From contig OZ023205.1 in assembly GCA_963995525.1 (NCBI GenBank), forward strand, positions 52,979,274-53,043,273: a stretch of DNA of 64,000 bases. Reading direction: 5' to 3'. The stretch is from Escarpia spicata. Taxonomy: Eukaryota > Annelida > Polychaeta > Sabellida > Siboglinidae. Position numbers and translations under genes: made by a program. The stretch's first letter is position 1. Each line of letters opens with the position of its first letter. Below the pieces are notes generated by a model, which saw only the letters and a list, made by a program, of their open reading frames with translations, was not told the DNA's origin and did not search any database. This document shows, piece by piece, positions 1 to 12,700 of the stretch.

Positions 1-590
1 GAGACGGGACCGATATTAACGTGATCAACCAGTGGCTTGTCGAACACTGCATGATGTACACGGGCGTACCCAGAGGGTTTTCTCGTTGTCTGGAACCCCC
101 CCCCCCCCCAAGACATCCAACACTATATAGCAATGCACAGTGAAGGATGACATGCAGCTTTACAGTGATACCCATTTGGAAACCCCCCAACATATCAATC
201 CTGGGTACGCCTCTGATGTATGATACCATCAGATGAGGCTATCAAACATGAGTCATAGCTTTGTTAATAACAAATGTAAGTAACATGCTTGTTATAGTAT
301 AATAACAAAACATTATGTTGATATCTAAATACCTAAATGTAATAACATATATGTACGTATTTATTATATCTGAAACATAAATGACCAAAAATAATAATTA
401 TAGTATCTTAAATGTGGGGCACAGGCATGTTACAATATGATCATCAAACAACATGCTTCTGATGATATTACCGCTGTCGCGATGACAATAACAACAATTT
501 CCTAATACTTATGATGCAAAAAATCACCATTATTATTAAGTTTGATAGCATTGCCCTATGTATTGTAAAGCGAAGCATACAACAGTTTAC
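1..590. other. Acyl-CoA ligase intron 5 (partial)
   Basis: AT-rich intronic DNA with a 14-base poly-C tract at about 96-109. No further exon of the gene could be identified on the minus strand here. Confidence 0.5.
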
Positions 591-768
591 CTTATAATCC
601 TTGATGCTGTTGATAAATAGCTCCGGAGTGAATTTCGGCATTGATATTAAAGACGTGCCGGCCTTTAGCCCTGACAAGGCAACTACGACCTGGCCGTAGA
701 TGTGAAACCAGGGCAGGACGCCCAACAACACGTCAGTGCCGGATTTGTAGTCCAACACGTCACCAGTT
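591..768 (-). CDS. Acyl-CoA ligase exon 5
   Basis: This 178-bp exon runs from a CATACAG acceptor to a GTAAAC donor. It encodes [19 protein letters not shown] and then [16 protein letters not shown], the segment after the P-loop in 4CL proteins. It ends in phase 0; the next exon should lie left of the window. Confidence 0.88.
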
Positions 769-3700
769 CTGTATGATAAAAACAAACACGATATCAGTAT
801 TAAATAATAATAGCAAGTTGCACCTTAACGTGTTGCTACTGTCACTTCCAATAGCAGACACAGCGCCACAAACAACAGCAAATAGTTCCAAAAATACTAC
901 TGCTGCTGATGACGGTGTTCGTTGTTACTGCTCCTTTTGTGCTGCAGCTCTTGTGCCCGCCCGCCATTATTGGACGAGTCCCTAAGAAAATAGCGTTTTG
1001 GAGTGATGCGTGAATTTTTTCGAGCACTTTTACATGGGTCATGTTGGTCCGGTGACCAATGAATGCACTACAGCTTTAGGTATGTCACGAGGTAGCAATA
1101 AATATATACTAGTCGCTCGCGTATTCGCAGCATAGTGGCTATTTTGCAGAAGACAAAAAAATTCAAAATCCGTCACCAGATTGAGACGAAATTGAGGAAT
1201 ATCAGGTTTGAGTGGATTTGTTCCTAAAAAAAGAGGTATGTCATTTTCACGAATTTTCCACAAGAGGTCAGTTAATTAACGTTCTTTAGGCGCTGAAGCA
1301 AGTTTAAAGAAACCAAAATTATCCATCCAGTGCAGGGTAGGTTTTAATGGCCGTCTATGCTGCCGTCACTGCCGCTGCTACTACTACTGTTAATAATAAT
1401 AATAATAATAAAGACCTTGTCTGTTCGATGTTGGCGACGAGGTTGTAGTGAGAGAGCATCACTCCCTTCGGTAGTCCTGTCGTGCCGCTGCTGAAGGGAA
1501 GAGCGACCAGATCCTCCTGCGGGTCCCAGTCGAGATTCTCCGGGAAGCATTTCCCGTCGTCCTGAAGGAGAGCGGAGTAAGGACGGAAGCCGGCCGCTTC
1601 TCCCAGCACCACGATGTCCTGCAGAGGTGCTCACGCCAGTCATCATCATGATACCGTTGTGGACATGACAAGGGTGACGGTGGTGGAGAGTAGTGTTAAT
1701 GTGATGTTAGAGGTTGTGACGGTGATGTTGCAGGAATGTGGTCGCTACACTGACGGTAGGGATAATGATTAGTATAGTGTATTAGTATGACCGAGATTGT
1801 TTTGACAAGGTACAAGCACAATGCTACTAGTTGTTCTGGTGGGCCTTAAGGATATTTATGGAGCACTGAATCATGATAAGTTTCACCCACCAAATCGCCG
1901 AATTAAGAATGGTGGCAATAGCTGTGTAGTGATGGGTTCTGACGTTGTAGTTTGTTAGCTGTAACCGGTTATTACGGGCGGATCTAGGGAGGCAAAAAAA
2001 ACCACTGACGGCCAAACCAAATGATATAGCAAAATGTTTGCTTGTTGCGCCGTAAATTCAGCTTCTCCGCTGTCTCGGCTCGACTGTGACATCGGAAGAC
2101 GGGGGGAGGGGAGCTGTTGAAATTTTTTTGCCGCCGCGTGGCCGTAACTTAAGCTTATTGTAACTTGAACGGGGGCATGGGGGAACATTTCGAAGGGTCT
2201 AGGGGGCACGGTCACGATGGACCATTCAAAAAGGTCTATGAGCACGCAAAATTCCAATGGTCTAAGGGGCACGTGCCCCAACCCCCCTGTGGTTATGGTT
2301 ATACATGATTATTATTATTATTATCATTATTATCATTATTATCATGACGGTGGCTACGGTGCGTCTGCTGTCGCTGATTTTGAAAGACATTCGTGCATTA
2401 AACGACCTCAATCATGTGTACTAATCACCTTGAGGGGAAACTTGGCGGCGTCCGCTGCCCGTTTTGCCACGTCGAGTGTCGCCGTTGACGCGATCAGCAG
2501 CTTCACCTTGGCGTGAGTTAAGGCGTGTACAAGTTCCCCTGCAATTCATGTGAGTAACATGCATGCAATACCATGCATGCATGCACGAACGCACGCACGC
2601 ATGTACGTACGCAGGCAGACACGTGCACATGCGCGCACCACCCCCACGCTCGCACAAATACACGGAACACACAACAATACACACTACTATTTACGGCGCA
2701 GTAACGTCCTGACATTTACTGGAAATAAATATATCTTGACTGATCGTTGACCGACTGATTGATTCATTCATTTATTAATTCAATCATTCATGTATTTACC
2801 GACCGAACAACCGAGACCGATCACCCGACTGAACTATTGACTGAATGAATAACTGATTGATTGAATGAGAATTACTAACTGAATGAATGGTTAATTGTTG
2901 TAATTTTCACACCACACATTAAGACGTTGTTTTTATTTCATCTTAACTAAAAGAAAATCGACAATAGTGTAATATGTTGAAACAAACAAATACGTTAATA
3001 TTATGAATGTCACTAACCTGACGTGTACACTGAGTTGACAGCACTGACGACAGCGCCAACAGCGGCCAGCGACAGGAACATGACGACAAACTCCGGGCGA
3101 TTCTCACTGAACAGTGTGACAACATCTCCCTTCCGTATGCCTAAGCGCCACAACGCGCTAGCGGCACGAACGATTTCGCTCTGAAGTTCAGCGTACGTTG
3201 TTCTACGACCCGAGACTGCATCTATCTGAAGCGTACAGTGAAACCTTCATAATACGGATATTTTGAGCCCCAATGTGTGTGTGTTTGTGTGTGTTTATGT
3301 GTTTGTGTGTGTGTTTGTGTATGTGTGCGTGAGTGCGTGCGTCCGTCCGTGTGTGCACGCGCATGTGTGCATGCCTGCTTACGTGCGTGTCCCGATTAAC
3401 CAGTTTACTGAATCATGCACGTTAGTAATTGTCGCATATTTAAATCACCAGGTCACAGAAGACATCGCTTTACGGACGTACGCGTTCGAGGACGGTGGTT
3501 ACGTCGTAACCACGTATCGACGGGAAATTAAATTGACATAGTGACGCCACCTTTGGAGTGGAACATATATTAATGCACATTGGAGATATTGCGGATATCA
3601 GAAACGGACAGTGTAACGTCGTGGCAACCATGTCACGTCAGTTCATTCGGGTGCATAGGCGTGGGAACGGGGGGGGGGGGGGGGGTGGCGCAGCTGCCCC

Positions 3701-6700
3701 TGGAATTTCTCCGGGGGCAGACATATGGTTCTGCCCCCCCCCCATTAAATGTGAGCAAGAACGTTTGTTTTTGTGGCGATCGAGCGTCAATCTAAATTTT
3801 ATGAGACGATTAATGTGTATTTTTTCGACTGTGAAAGATGTGTGCAATTGGAGGGCAGACACATGGTGTGTTGTCCCCCCCCAGCGAAATGTACGAAACT
3901 AATTACGTTGTTCTTTCCCGGGTGATTAATGTGAATAGTTGCCATCATTTTAGTTAATGAGACTGTTAACATTTAATTACATCTTTGCACAGGTATTTTA
4001 TTATCTACTTAATATGCATGATGTCCAACACCGGGTTCCAAATGGTTCACATGTTATGACCACATAGGCGTACCATAACTCTTCCATTTTAGTGCTTGTT
4101 TGTCACATGACCAGAAAAGCAGACGACGCACTAGATTGCAAAGTCAATTTTACATGGATATAAATATCAACCGTGGCGATAACTAGCGAGATGTTAAGGG
4201 CCTAGTACACTGCTCGGCGGCGACAGCAAAACCTCGACGGCAAAGCAGCAAAGCGCGAGCAGAACTTAGTACACAGAGCGCGGCAATCTTCAACGGCATA
4301 TGTAAATTTGTCACGTGAACAGTTTGTGGATGCTATAAAAGATGGCGGTCCAAAGTATCAATCGAGAGGAGGAATCGTTACTCCTACTGTTGTTAGCCAG
4401 AAGGCAAAGACAACGCAACCACCGAAGACGAAAGCGACGTGTTTCACTATGGGTACATGAAACTCTTCAGAAGAGAAACAACTTTCGATAATTCCATAGG
4501 CTTGTCCGTGAACTGGGCAGTTACGATGATCGGTTTTTACGTACTTTCGTGTGTTACAAGAGCAGTTTGCTGTAGGGGAAGTGCACCGATATTGAACCCC
4601 CTAAATTCCGAGCCCTCTTTCTCTATTCCTGTACGTGAAATCAAGGATTATTAAGGATCAGGCCACGAGTTACTACAAGCTCTGTGTGCAAGCAGGAAAT
4701 AGAGTCAATGCATTTGTTATTTTGTCCACAAAATGCAAAACAGTGTTTTTTTAATAATTGGTCCGATTTGAGTAACAGGTGACATATATTGGACTACAGT
4801 GGTCCTGATATTGGACCAGGTCGTCCAATATAGGTGCTTCTGGTTCAATATACGTCATCTGTCTTGATGCTTTGAAAGAAACCAAGGTTCAGCACCCACT
4901 TCAGAATTATAAGAAGATAGTCGCTTAATGCATAAATCACGAAAACTACGGCGTTCCAGTAAGCATACTGTAGCGTATTTCGTCTAAATACACTATATAT
5001 TTACAAAACACGACATAACCATAAGATGGCGGAACAGGAACTACTTTTTATAGTATCCAATTATGGATCATTACGCCGATACAAAACAATAGTAATTACG
5101 CATCAACATGTAGTTCTAAATACACAACATTTCCTCCCCAATTAGTTTAGTAATCCCTACTGGAGATATGATACCCTTATATTTCACATTTTGAAGCAAA
5201 CATAGCAAAGTTCTAACAGCAAGGAAAAATAACTTTGTTCGTTCTAGAAAAATAACAGTAGTCATGATCTAGTACAATTACTGTCCTAGTTCTGCGTTAG
5301 TCAGCGTCATTAATATGAATGTTAGTAACAAGTAATGTTCCACTTGGTATCTGTTCACTCTCATTGAGTCCGAGTACAATTGAAAGGTAATGGATATTAA
5401 ATTTAAGCAAGTCTTCGAATTATCTCAATTAACAAGAAGTCTCAAAACTTCAACAGTTACGTGTACTCTGAGTCACAACTTATAAATCCAGCTTCTGCGG
5501 TGCCTTGCGCATTTGCGAAGGATAACGTTTTTCTCTCACGGGCGAAGACATTGAAGTGGATGGTTTCACACGTGTTTCGCTGGTTTGTGGTGTTGAGTCA
5601 CATTTCTTCTCTTCTTCAGTGAGAACGGATGGCAAGGATCGCCACTGGGAAACACAACCACGGCTTCCGGCACTGGAATCGGAGACTTGATTGTAGACTC
5701 GGCATCACGAATTTTTTTCATGTGTCGTCGCCAGACGACACCTGGTGTTATCTCGACCTGGTATGACACCGGACCAGTACGCAACACGATTGTACCGGAA
5801 ACACATTTGTCGTTCCCACGATAGTCGCGAACTGCTACGGATTGTCCTACTGCGAGTTCACGATGTTGAACCGTTGAACGAATTGCTTGTGACATCTGTT
5901 TAGCTGCAATGTCGCGGCGTAAGTCTGGTTTCAGCGCGTCCAGTCGAGTGCAAAGGTTTCTTCCGTAGAACAACTTAGCTGGCCTTTCATTTGTCGTTGC
6001 ATGGGGAGTATTCCTGTACGTCATCAGGAAATTTGCAAGTTTTCGTTCGACCGAACCGACTTCCCACTTCATCGCACGAAGAGATTGTTTGAAAGTTTGT
6101 ACAAATCTTTCAACCAATCCGTTGGTTGCGGGATGATACGGTGCTGACTTCAGATGTTTGATTGCATTGGCTTTGATGAATTTGTCAAACTCATCTGAAG
6201 TAAACTGAGGCCCATTGTCACTAACCAAAATTTCGGGCAGACCATTACGAGCGAATAAACTTCGTAGAATTTCGATGGTCTTTGTAGCGGTTGTTGACTG
6301 CGTGCTGATCACCTCGGGCCATTTCGAGTGTGCATCCATGATGACGAGAAACATAGTTCCTTGAAAGGGGCCGGCGTAATCAACATGCACACGTTGCCAT
6401 GGTTTGGTCGGCCATTCCCAAGGGTGTAATGGCGCTTGTGCGGGCATCTTCTGTACATGTTGACAGCCTGGGCACCCTTTTGCCATCTGTTCAAGATCAT
6501 GGTCAATTCCTGGCCATCAAACATGGCTTCTGGCCAAGGATTTCATTTTGACTACTCCCAAATGTCCTTCGTGTAGCAAGTGTAGAACCTGCGGACGAAG
6601 TTTCAATGGTATTATCACTCTGATACCCCACATCAGACATCCTTCTGACAGGGAAAGTTCATTCCGTCGCGTGTAGTAAGGAGCGATTTCCTTGTCACCT

Positions 6701-9700
6701 GTTTAGGCCCAACCATCCTTGGTTAGAGTATATACTTTCGCCAGAATTTTGTCATTTTGGGTTTCAAGTCTCACGTGAGCGCTAGACACTGGAACTGCGT
6801 CCACCTGAGATATGTGGACGGCTTCCACAGGATCAATGACCTCTTCATCCTGGTCGTAGGTTTCCTTTATAGGAAGACGTGATAACGCATTCGCGCTCGC
6901 ATGACTGGACGTATTCCGAAACTTTATTTCATAGTCCATTCCAGACAAGAACAATGCGTAGCGCTGAAGTCTTGCAGATGTCATCGTCGGTACTCCCTTG
7001 CTTGGACTGAGAATTGATAGCAAAGGCTGATGATCCGTCACTAATGTGAAGCGGCGACCATATAGATATGAGTGGAATTTCTTCACTCCCCAAATCATCG
7101 CAAGTGCTTCCTTGTCAATTTGGGCATAGTTACGTTCTGCCGATGTCTGAACGTGATACGAATCCGACTGGTCTGTCAGTTCCATCTGCCATTGTGTGAG
7201 ACAAGACTGCGCCAATTCCGTAAGCTGATGCGTCACATTTCAACTTTATTGGCAACTGCGGATCGTAGTGTGTCAACACTTGATCGGAGCTTATCATGTG
7301 CTTTGTTTCCGAAAACGCCTTCTCGCACTGTACAGTCCATCGCCATTTCCTGCCTTTCTCCAACATCTGGTTTAGTGGCCATACTACTGTGGACAGATTT
7401 GGCAGAAACCGGTGATAGTAGTTAAGCAGGCCTAGGTATGCACTCAGCTGAGATACATTCTCCGGTCTGGGTGCATTGACTACAGCGTCGATCTTCTCAG
7501 GCATTTTGTGGAGTCCCTCTTTGTCAATTCTGTGTCCGCAGTATGTGATTTCGTCCTTGAAGAATTCACATTTCGTTATTTCAGCCCTGAGATTGTAATC
7601 GCTTAGACGTTCGAGGACTCGGCGCACATTCGCTAGGTGCTCCTGGTCAGTCTTCCCAGTAATGATGATGTCATCCAGAATAACTTGTGTTCCTGGAATG
7701 TCCTGTAGTATCTGGTCAATTGTTCTTTGCCAGATTGCAGGTGCAGGTGCGACGCCAAATAACAGTCGGTTGTACCGAAACAGTCCTTTGTGCGTGTTGA
7801 TAGTCAGGTACTTCTTTGATTCCTCCTCCATTTCGAGTTGCAGGTAAGCTTGACGGAGATCAATCTTTGTGAATTTCTCACCAGCACTGAGATTTGCGAA
7901 GACATCTTCAATCCGGGGTAACGGATAGTGATCCACTTTCAGTTCCGGATTTATGGTGACCTTGAAATCACCGCATATTCTTACCGATCCGTTTGACTTA
8001 GGTACAGGCACGATTGGAGTTGCCCATTCACTCCAATCAACTTTTGTGATGATTCCTTCTTTCTCTAGTTTCTCAAGTTCTGCTTCAACTTTCGGGCGTA
8101 GTGAATAGGGTACTTGTCTGGCCTTGTGAAATTTTGGAGTTGCCCCCTCCTTGAGATGGAGTTTCGCCTTGGGTCCTTGGGTGGCTCCAAGTCCAGCTTG
8201 AAAGACTTCCTTAAACTCCAACTTAAGTGCATCCAGTTGTTCCTGCATACTCCCTGTATGCTTCGTTGTTGTGATGTGTTTGATTGACTTCCAGTCTAGC
8301 TTAATCCTGTTAAGCCACTGGCGCCCAAACAATGCTGGTTCTCCCTTTCTGACCACATATAATGGCAAGTTTTGTTGCTGTCCATTATCCTCTACATCGA
8401 CATGTACCATGCCGAGTGGAGCAATTTCTTCGCCAGAATAGGTCTTTAAGACCACCGAAGTGTGTTGTGTCTTTACTTCGGGAAAGTACTCATCAAACTG
8501 TTGCTTGTTTATCACCGACACTGCCGAGCCTGTATCGAGTTCCATTTGTAATGGTTTACCATTTATTTTAGGATTTACCCGAATAATTCTGGTATCAGGC
8601 GATCGGTCCATGGTATGTATTTCCAGAGCAGCTACATTCTCAGCATCACTGTCATATACATCTTCAATCACGTGTACATGTTGGGAACCTGTGTGTTTAC
8701 CACCCGTACTACCACGCGATGCATCTTTACCCTGGCAACGTTGGTTTCCATGTGTATTGGCACGGCACGCTGGTTTGATATGTCCTTTCTTTTTGCATTT
8801 ATGACACTGTGCCTCTTTGAATTTGCAGTCTTCCGGGGTGTGGCCCGACCGTGCACATCGATAACATGGTTTGCTATATTGTCCTCTTTTTGGCTTGACA
8901 TGAACTTTGTGTACAGCCGCACCATTTCTGTAATGCCCCAGTTCAGCAGCATCCCTTGTAGCTGTTTCCATGGTCACTGAAATCTCCACCGCACGACCAA
9001 ACGTCAGTGTTATTTGTGACAACAATCTCTTTCGTATATGTTCGTTTATCAGGCCACACACAAATCGGTCTCGCAGGGAATCTCCCAGATTTTCTCCAAA
9101 TTCACAATGTTCTGACAGTTTTCTAATGTGTGCAACATACTGCGCAACACTTTCTCCTTCTTGTTGGTCCCTCTTGTGGAAACGAAACGTTTCTGCAATC
9201 ACGAGAGGCTTAGGTGACAGATGTTGACTAAGTATCGCCGTTAACTGAGCGAATGTTTTCGTGGCAGGTTTATCCGGCGCACACAAATCTCTCAGCAGAC
9301 TGTACGTCTTACTCCCTATAAGACTTAGCAAAGCCGGCGCTTGTTTCACACCTGGAACGTCATTCGCCAGAAAATATTGTTCTAACCGTTCATAGTAAGC
9401 TGGCTACGACTCTACCGAGCTGTCAAAAGTTTCAATTTTGCCAATGGGGGCGGCCATTGCACCGAATACGGTAACACGTTTTTACCGGAGTTCCGAGCGC
9501 TTCAAAGTTCGACACAAGTCAACGCACACTTGTACCAGCGTGACAGTTCATAACTTTTCTTCGACCGACCTGTGCAAGTGGATTGACGAGTTCTTTGAGT
9601 CATCCTCGTCGCCACGACATAACCATAAGATGGCGGAACAGGAACTACTTTTTATAGTATCCAATTATGGATCATTACGCCGATACAAAACAATAGTAAT

Positions 9701-12700
9701 TACGCATCAACATGTAGTTCTAAATACACAACACATACAAATGACATGTGACGACTAAACGCCAAATAGATTTGACCCAATTTAATTCTGAACTGAGAAC
9801 AAACAATTATATTTTGTCAGGAATAGAAGATTATGCCAACGAAGTGATTGAATCTGTCACGGATAAACGAACACACCAACGAAATAATGGCCAGTAGAGT
9901 GTCTAATAATGACAAAAAGATAATTGATGTCAGTAATTGATGGTCCTTGATCACCAAATTAGGAATACGATCTTTTACTGACACATGTCACATCGATAGT
10001 TATAGGGCAGGCCACCAGCACAACTCATACGTATCCATATCCCACAGTGTACACATTTCACCATGGTTTCCTTTCGCTCTTCGTTACACAGTACACAATA
10101 CCAAGACTCGTTGTCACATTGACCGCTCTTTTTGTTTTGGCTGGCAGGAGAAAGCTGCCGTTTTTGTCTTTTTCCTATCTTAATTGGATCTGTTGTCTTT
10201 CTATTTATTTTGTAAACTGTTAACTTATGCCTACTTTTGTGCCTTTTGACTTTTGTTGTTAAAGTTTTTTTAGGGACTGGAGGTTATTATTTCAGACTTG
10301 GTGGTGCTTCTCTTGACCCTAGAAATCGCTGGTTTGGGGATGGGAGACAGCATTGCAGGAGTGACGACCTTTCTACCCAGCTCTGGTTTATCAGTCAGCT
10401 GCCCCGTGATTGGGACTAATGCTTCATAATGACCAGCATCTTCACTCAGTTTAGGCATTTATAATTGCACCAGACTCCTGAAATTCGACATGCACTTGTC
10501 GTTGAAGACAGCGTGCCGTCGCAACGATCTTTATCTCCCCAATAATTTCACTGGGATTCGCCATCGATGCGATTCTGTCCTCGACAGATGCGTAACACAG
10601 TCTCTGAGGTACATCTGCGTTCACCATCCTCTCATCAATGTTTTCATAAAGGCCACAGTTGTCTAGCATATGTGCAATCATGTTGGATCGTAGCGCATCA
10701 CGTATTCTCATTCGCAGGTCCTTTATATTGCCATCGTTGTCTCTTTCTGCATGGTGCATATCGAGATCTTGACAAATAACAACGGCTCGGAAGAAACACT
10801 GTCCATCTGCATTGGTTGCGACACACCTGAAACCACTCTGTCTGCTGCTTGTGGATGGGCATGGATCATTGGACTGTTGCTCGCTCGTGGACAGGCTTTG
10901 GTTGTTGGAGTGTTGCTCGCTTGTAGACGGGCTTGGGTCATTAGACTGTTGTTGCTCATTTGCGGACAGACTAGGTTTGTTAGACTGTTGATCGCTCATG
11001 GATGGGCATGGGTTGGTTGTGACATGCCTGAAACTATTCTGCCTGGTGCTTGTGGATGAGCTCAGCTCATTTAGCTGTTGCTTGTTTGTGGGCGGACATG
11101 GATCATTGGACTGTCGGTCGCACGTGGACAGGCTTCGGTTGTTGGACTGTTGCTCGCTCGCGGACGAGTTTGTTGTATTTGAGGAGTTGTCATTCTGCAT
11201 AGTGCCATCTCTTCCAGCCGCGGCGAAATCTGTATCAGTCCATATGTTTCGATCACAAGGCCAAATGCCTGTGCACTTGAAACCATTGGCAGCAGTTGCC
11301 ATGGAAGCAGAGCGTACGTATGCCCTTCCGAAGATACGGCAGACTGAGGAGATGGTGATTGTAGTTTGTTTGGTCCTCAGCCAAGTGTCACATTCCTCAT
11401 TGTAATAGGTCATCAGAGGTTTATAGAAAACCCGATCAAGCGGTTGGAGACGGTTCATTGTGTGTGGAGGAAGAGATAATATGACGACTCCATGGTCCCG
11501 GGCGTAACTGATTGCTTCAGTATTTTTCGTGTGTGACGAATGACCGTCAAGAATCAACAGAACATGTTTGTCTTTGGTGCAGCCAACATGAGATACAAAG
11601 TGCTTCACCCAGACAACGAAGAGTTTCTTGTTCATCCAGCCTGATTCATTATTCACTATGACGCTTCCAGGTGGGGCGCCTTCCTTCAGTGATTCTATAA
11701 TGCGTTTACGCCTGAAAATTATCGTTGGTGGAACATAGTTGCCCCCTGCACTCAAGCTACACACTACTGTTGTAGTAAAGCCTCTCTCACCACTAGTAAG
11801 ATATCCGATTTGCTTTTCCCTCTTTTTCCAAGGACCCGGTCAGGCTTCTGCACAGTTGTTATGCCCGATTCATCCACGTTAAAGACGTTTGTAGCATCGA
11901 ATCCGTACGTGTCAACCAATGTTTCTAGTTTATCGTAGAACTCATACACACTCTCACGATTGAACCCTTGGTTCTCGTAATAGAAGTTGCCTCGGCTTGA
12001 CGGAGGGAGAGTTCAGGGTGTCTCCAACATAGGACACCCCGACTGGTCCAATATCGGTCGAAGGCATAATTAACTTCTTCGATGTGATTCTCGGAAACTG
12101 TAAAATTTTCCGTCTTCATTCCTCTCATGCACGCTGTATAGACCTCCTATGACACTCTATTGTAATCGTGTACAATATACTCTGTAACAGGCTTTGCATC
12201 ACGCATGACCTCCGTCGTGGAGTGAATAAGGTAAATTGCTGAGACTTCTCAACTTCTCAACATGCCCAAAACAAACTCAAAGACAAAAAAGATTGTTCAA
12301 GCGAACGAAGTGACAATGTCGACCGGAGAGACAGCGACCGCTACGACTACATTGAAACCATTCTGACGAGGCAACAAGATATGATGGAACTGATGCTTCA
12401 GAAACAAAACACCATGACAGCGGATATGAAGAACAAATTTGTGGAATGCATCAGCAAAACGGTTGAAACAAAGCTGGAATCAATGCAAAATGAAATTTTT
12501 GCAATAGCGAATGATCATCAAAAACTAACCAAAGAAAACTCTTTGCTGAAAAGAGCCATTGAAACTCACACCGACAAATTACAAACCGTAACAAAACAAA
12601 ACGTTGATATGGAAACACAACTGGACGAAATCAAACAATACTCAAGACGAGATTGTTTGGTTATAAATAAATTGCCCGAGGTAACAGCCGAGACAGATGA

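Larger units (their letters stand above)
5009..9733 (-). mobile_element. Ty3/Gypsy LTR retrotransposon, near-complete, coding broken
   Basis: Two identical 121-bp direct repeats (5009-5129 and 9613-9733) bound a minus-strand gag-pol region. The order is Gag, two CCHC knuckles, aspartic protease, reverse transcriptase, RNase H, integrase, the Ty3/Gypsy order. The primer-binding site abuts the 5' LTR and a polypurine tract abuts the 3' LTR. The short LTRs and the [13 protein letters not shown] Gag start resemble Mag/Steamer-like animal elements, but that subfamily call is tentative. No target-site duplication is evident (ACAAAACA versus CATACAAA). Coding is interrupted by at least three stops and one frameshift. 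The element sits in intron 1 of the acyl-CoA ligase, same strand as the gene. Confidence 0.92.
9975..12180 (-). mobile_element. pogo/Tigger-type transposon remnant encoding a DDE-OTU-PHD protein
   Basis: The minus strand reads, in order: the end of the CENP-B-type helix-turn-helix region, the DDE endonuclease, a Ser/Asn/Gln-rich repeat linker, an OTU cysteine-protease domain, a Lys/Arg-rich linker and a PHD-like zinc finger ending at a TAA at 9975. Terminal inverted repeats were not identified. The 5' end is truncated or too diverged above 12180. It lies in intron 1 of the acyl-CoA ligase. Confidence 0.75.

Noticed and set aside
5001..9740. Target-site duplication for the Gypsy element
   Set aside because: Left flank ACAAAACA and right flank CATACAAA share only a loose CAAA; not a clean duplication.
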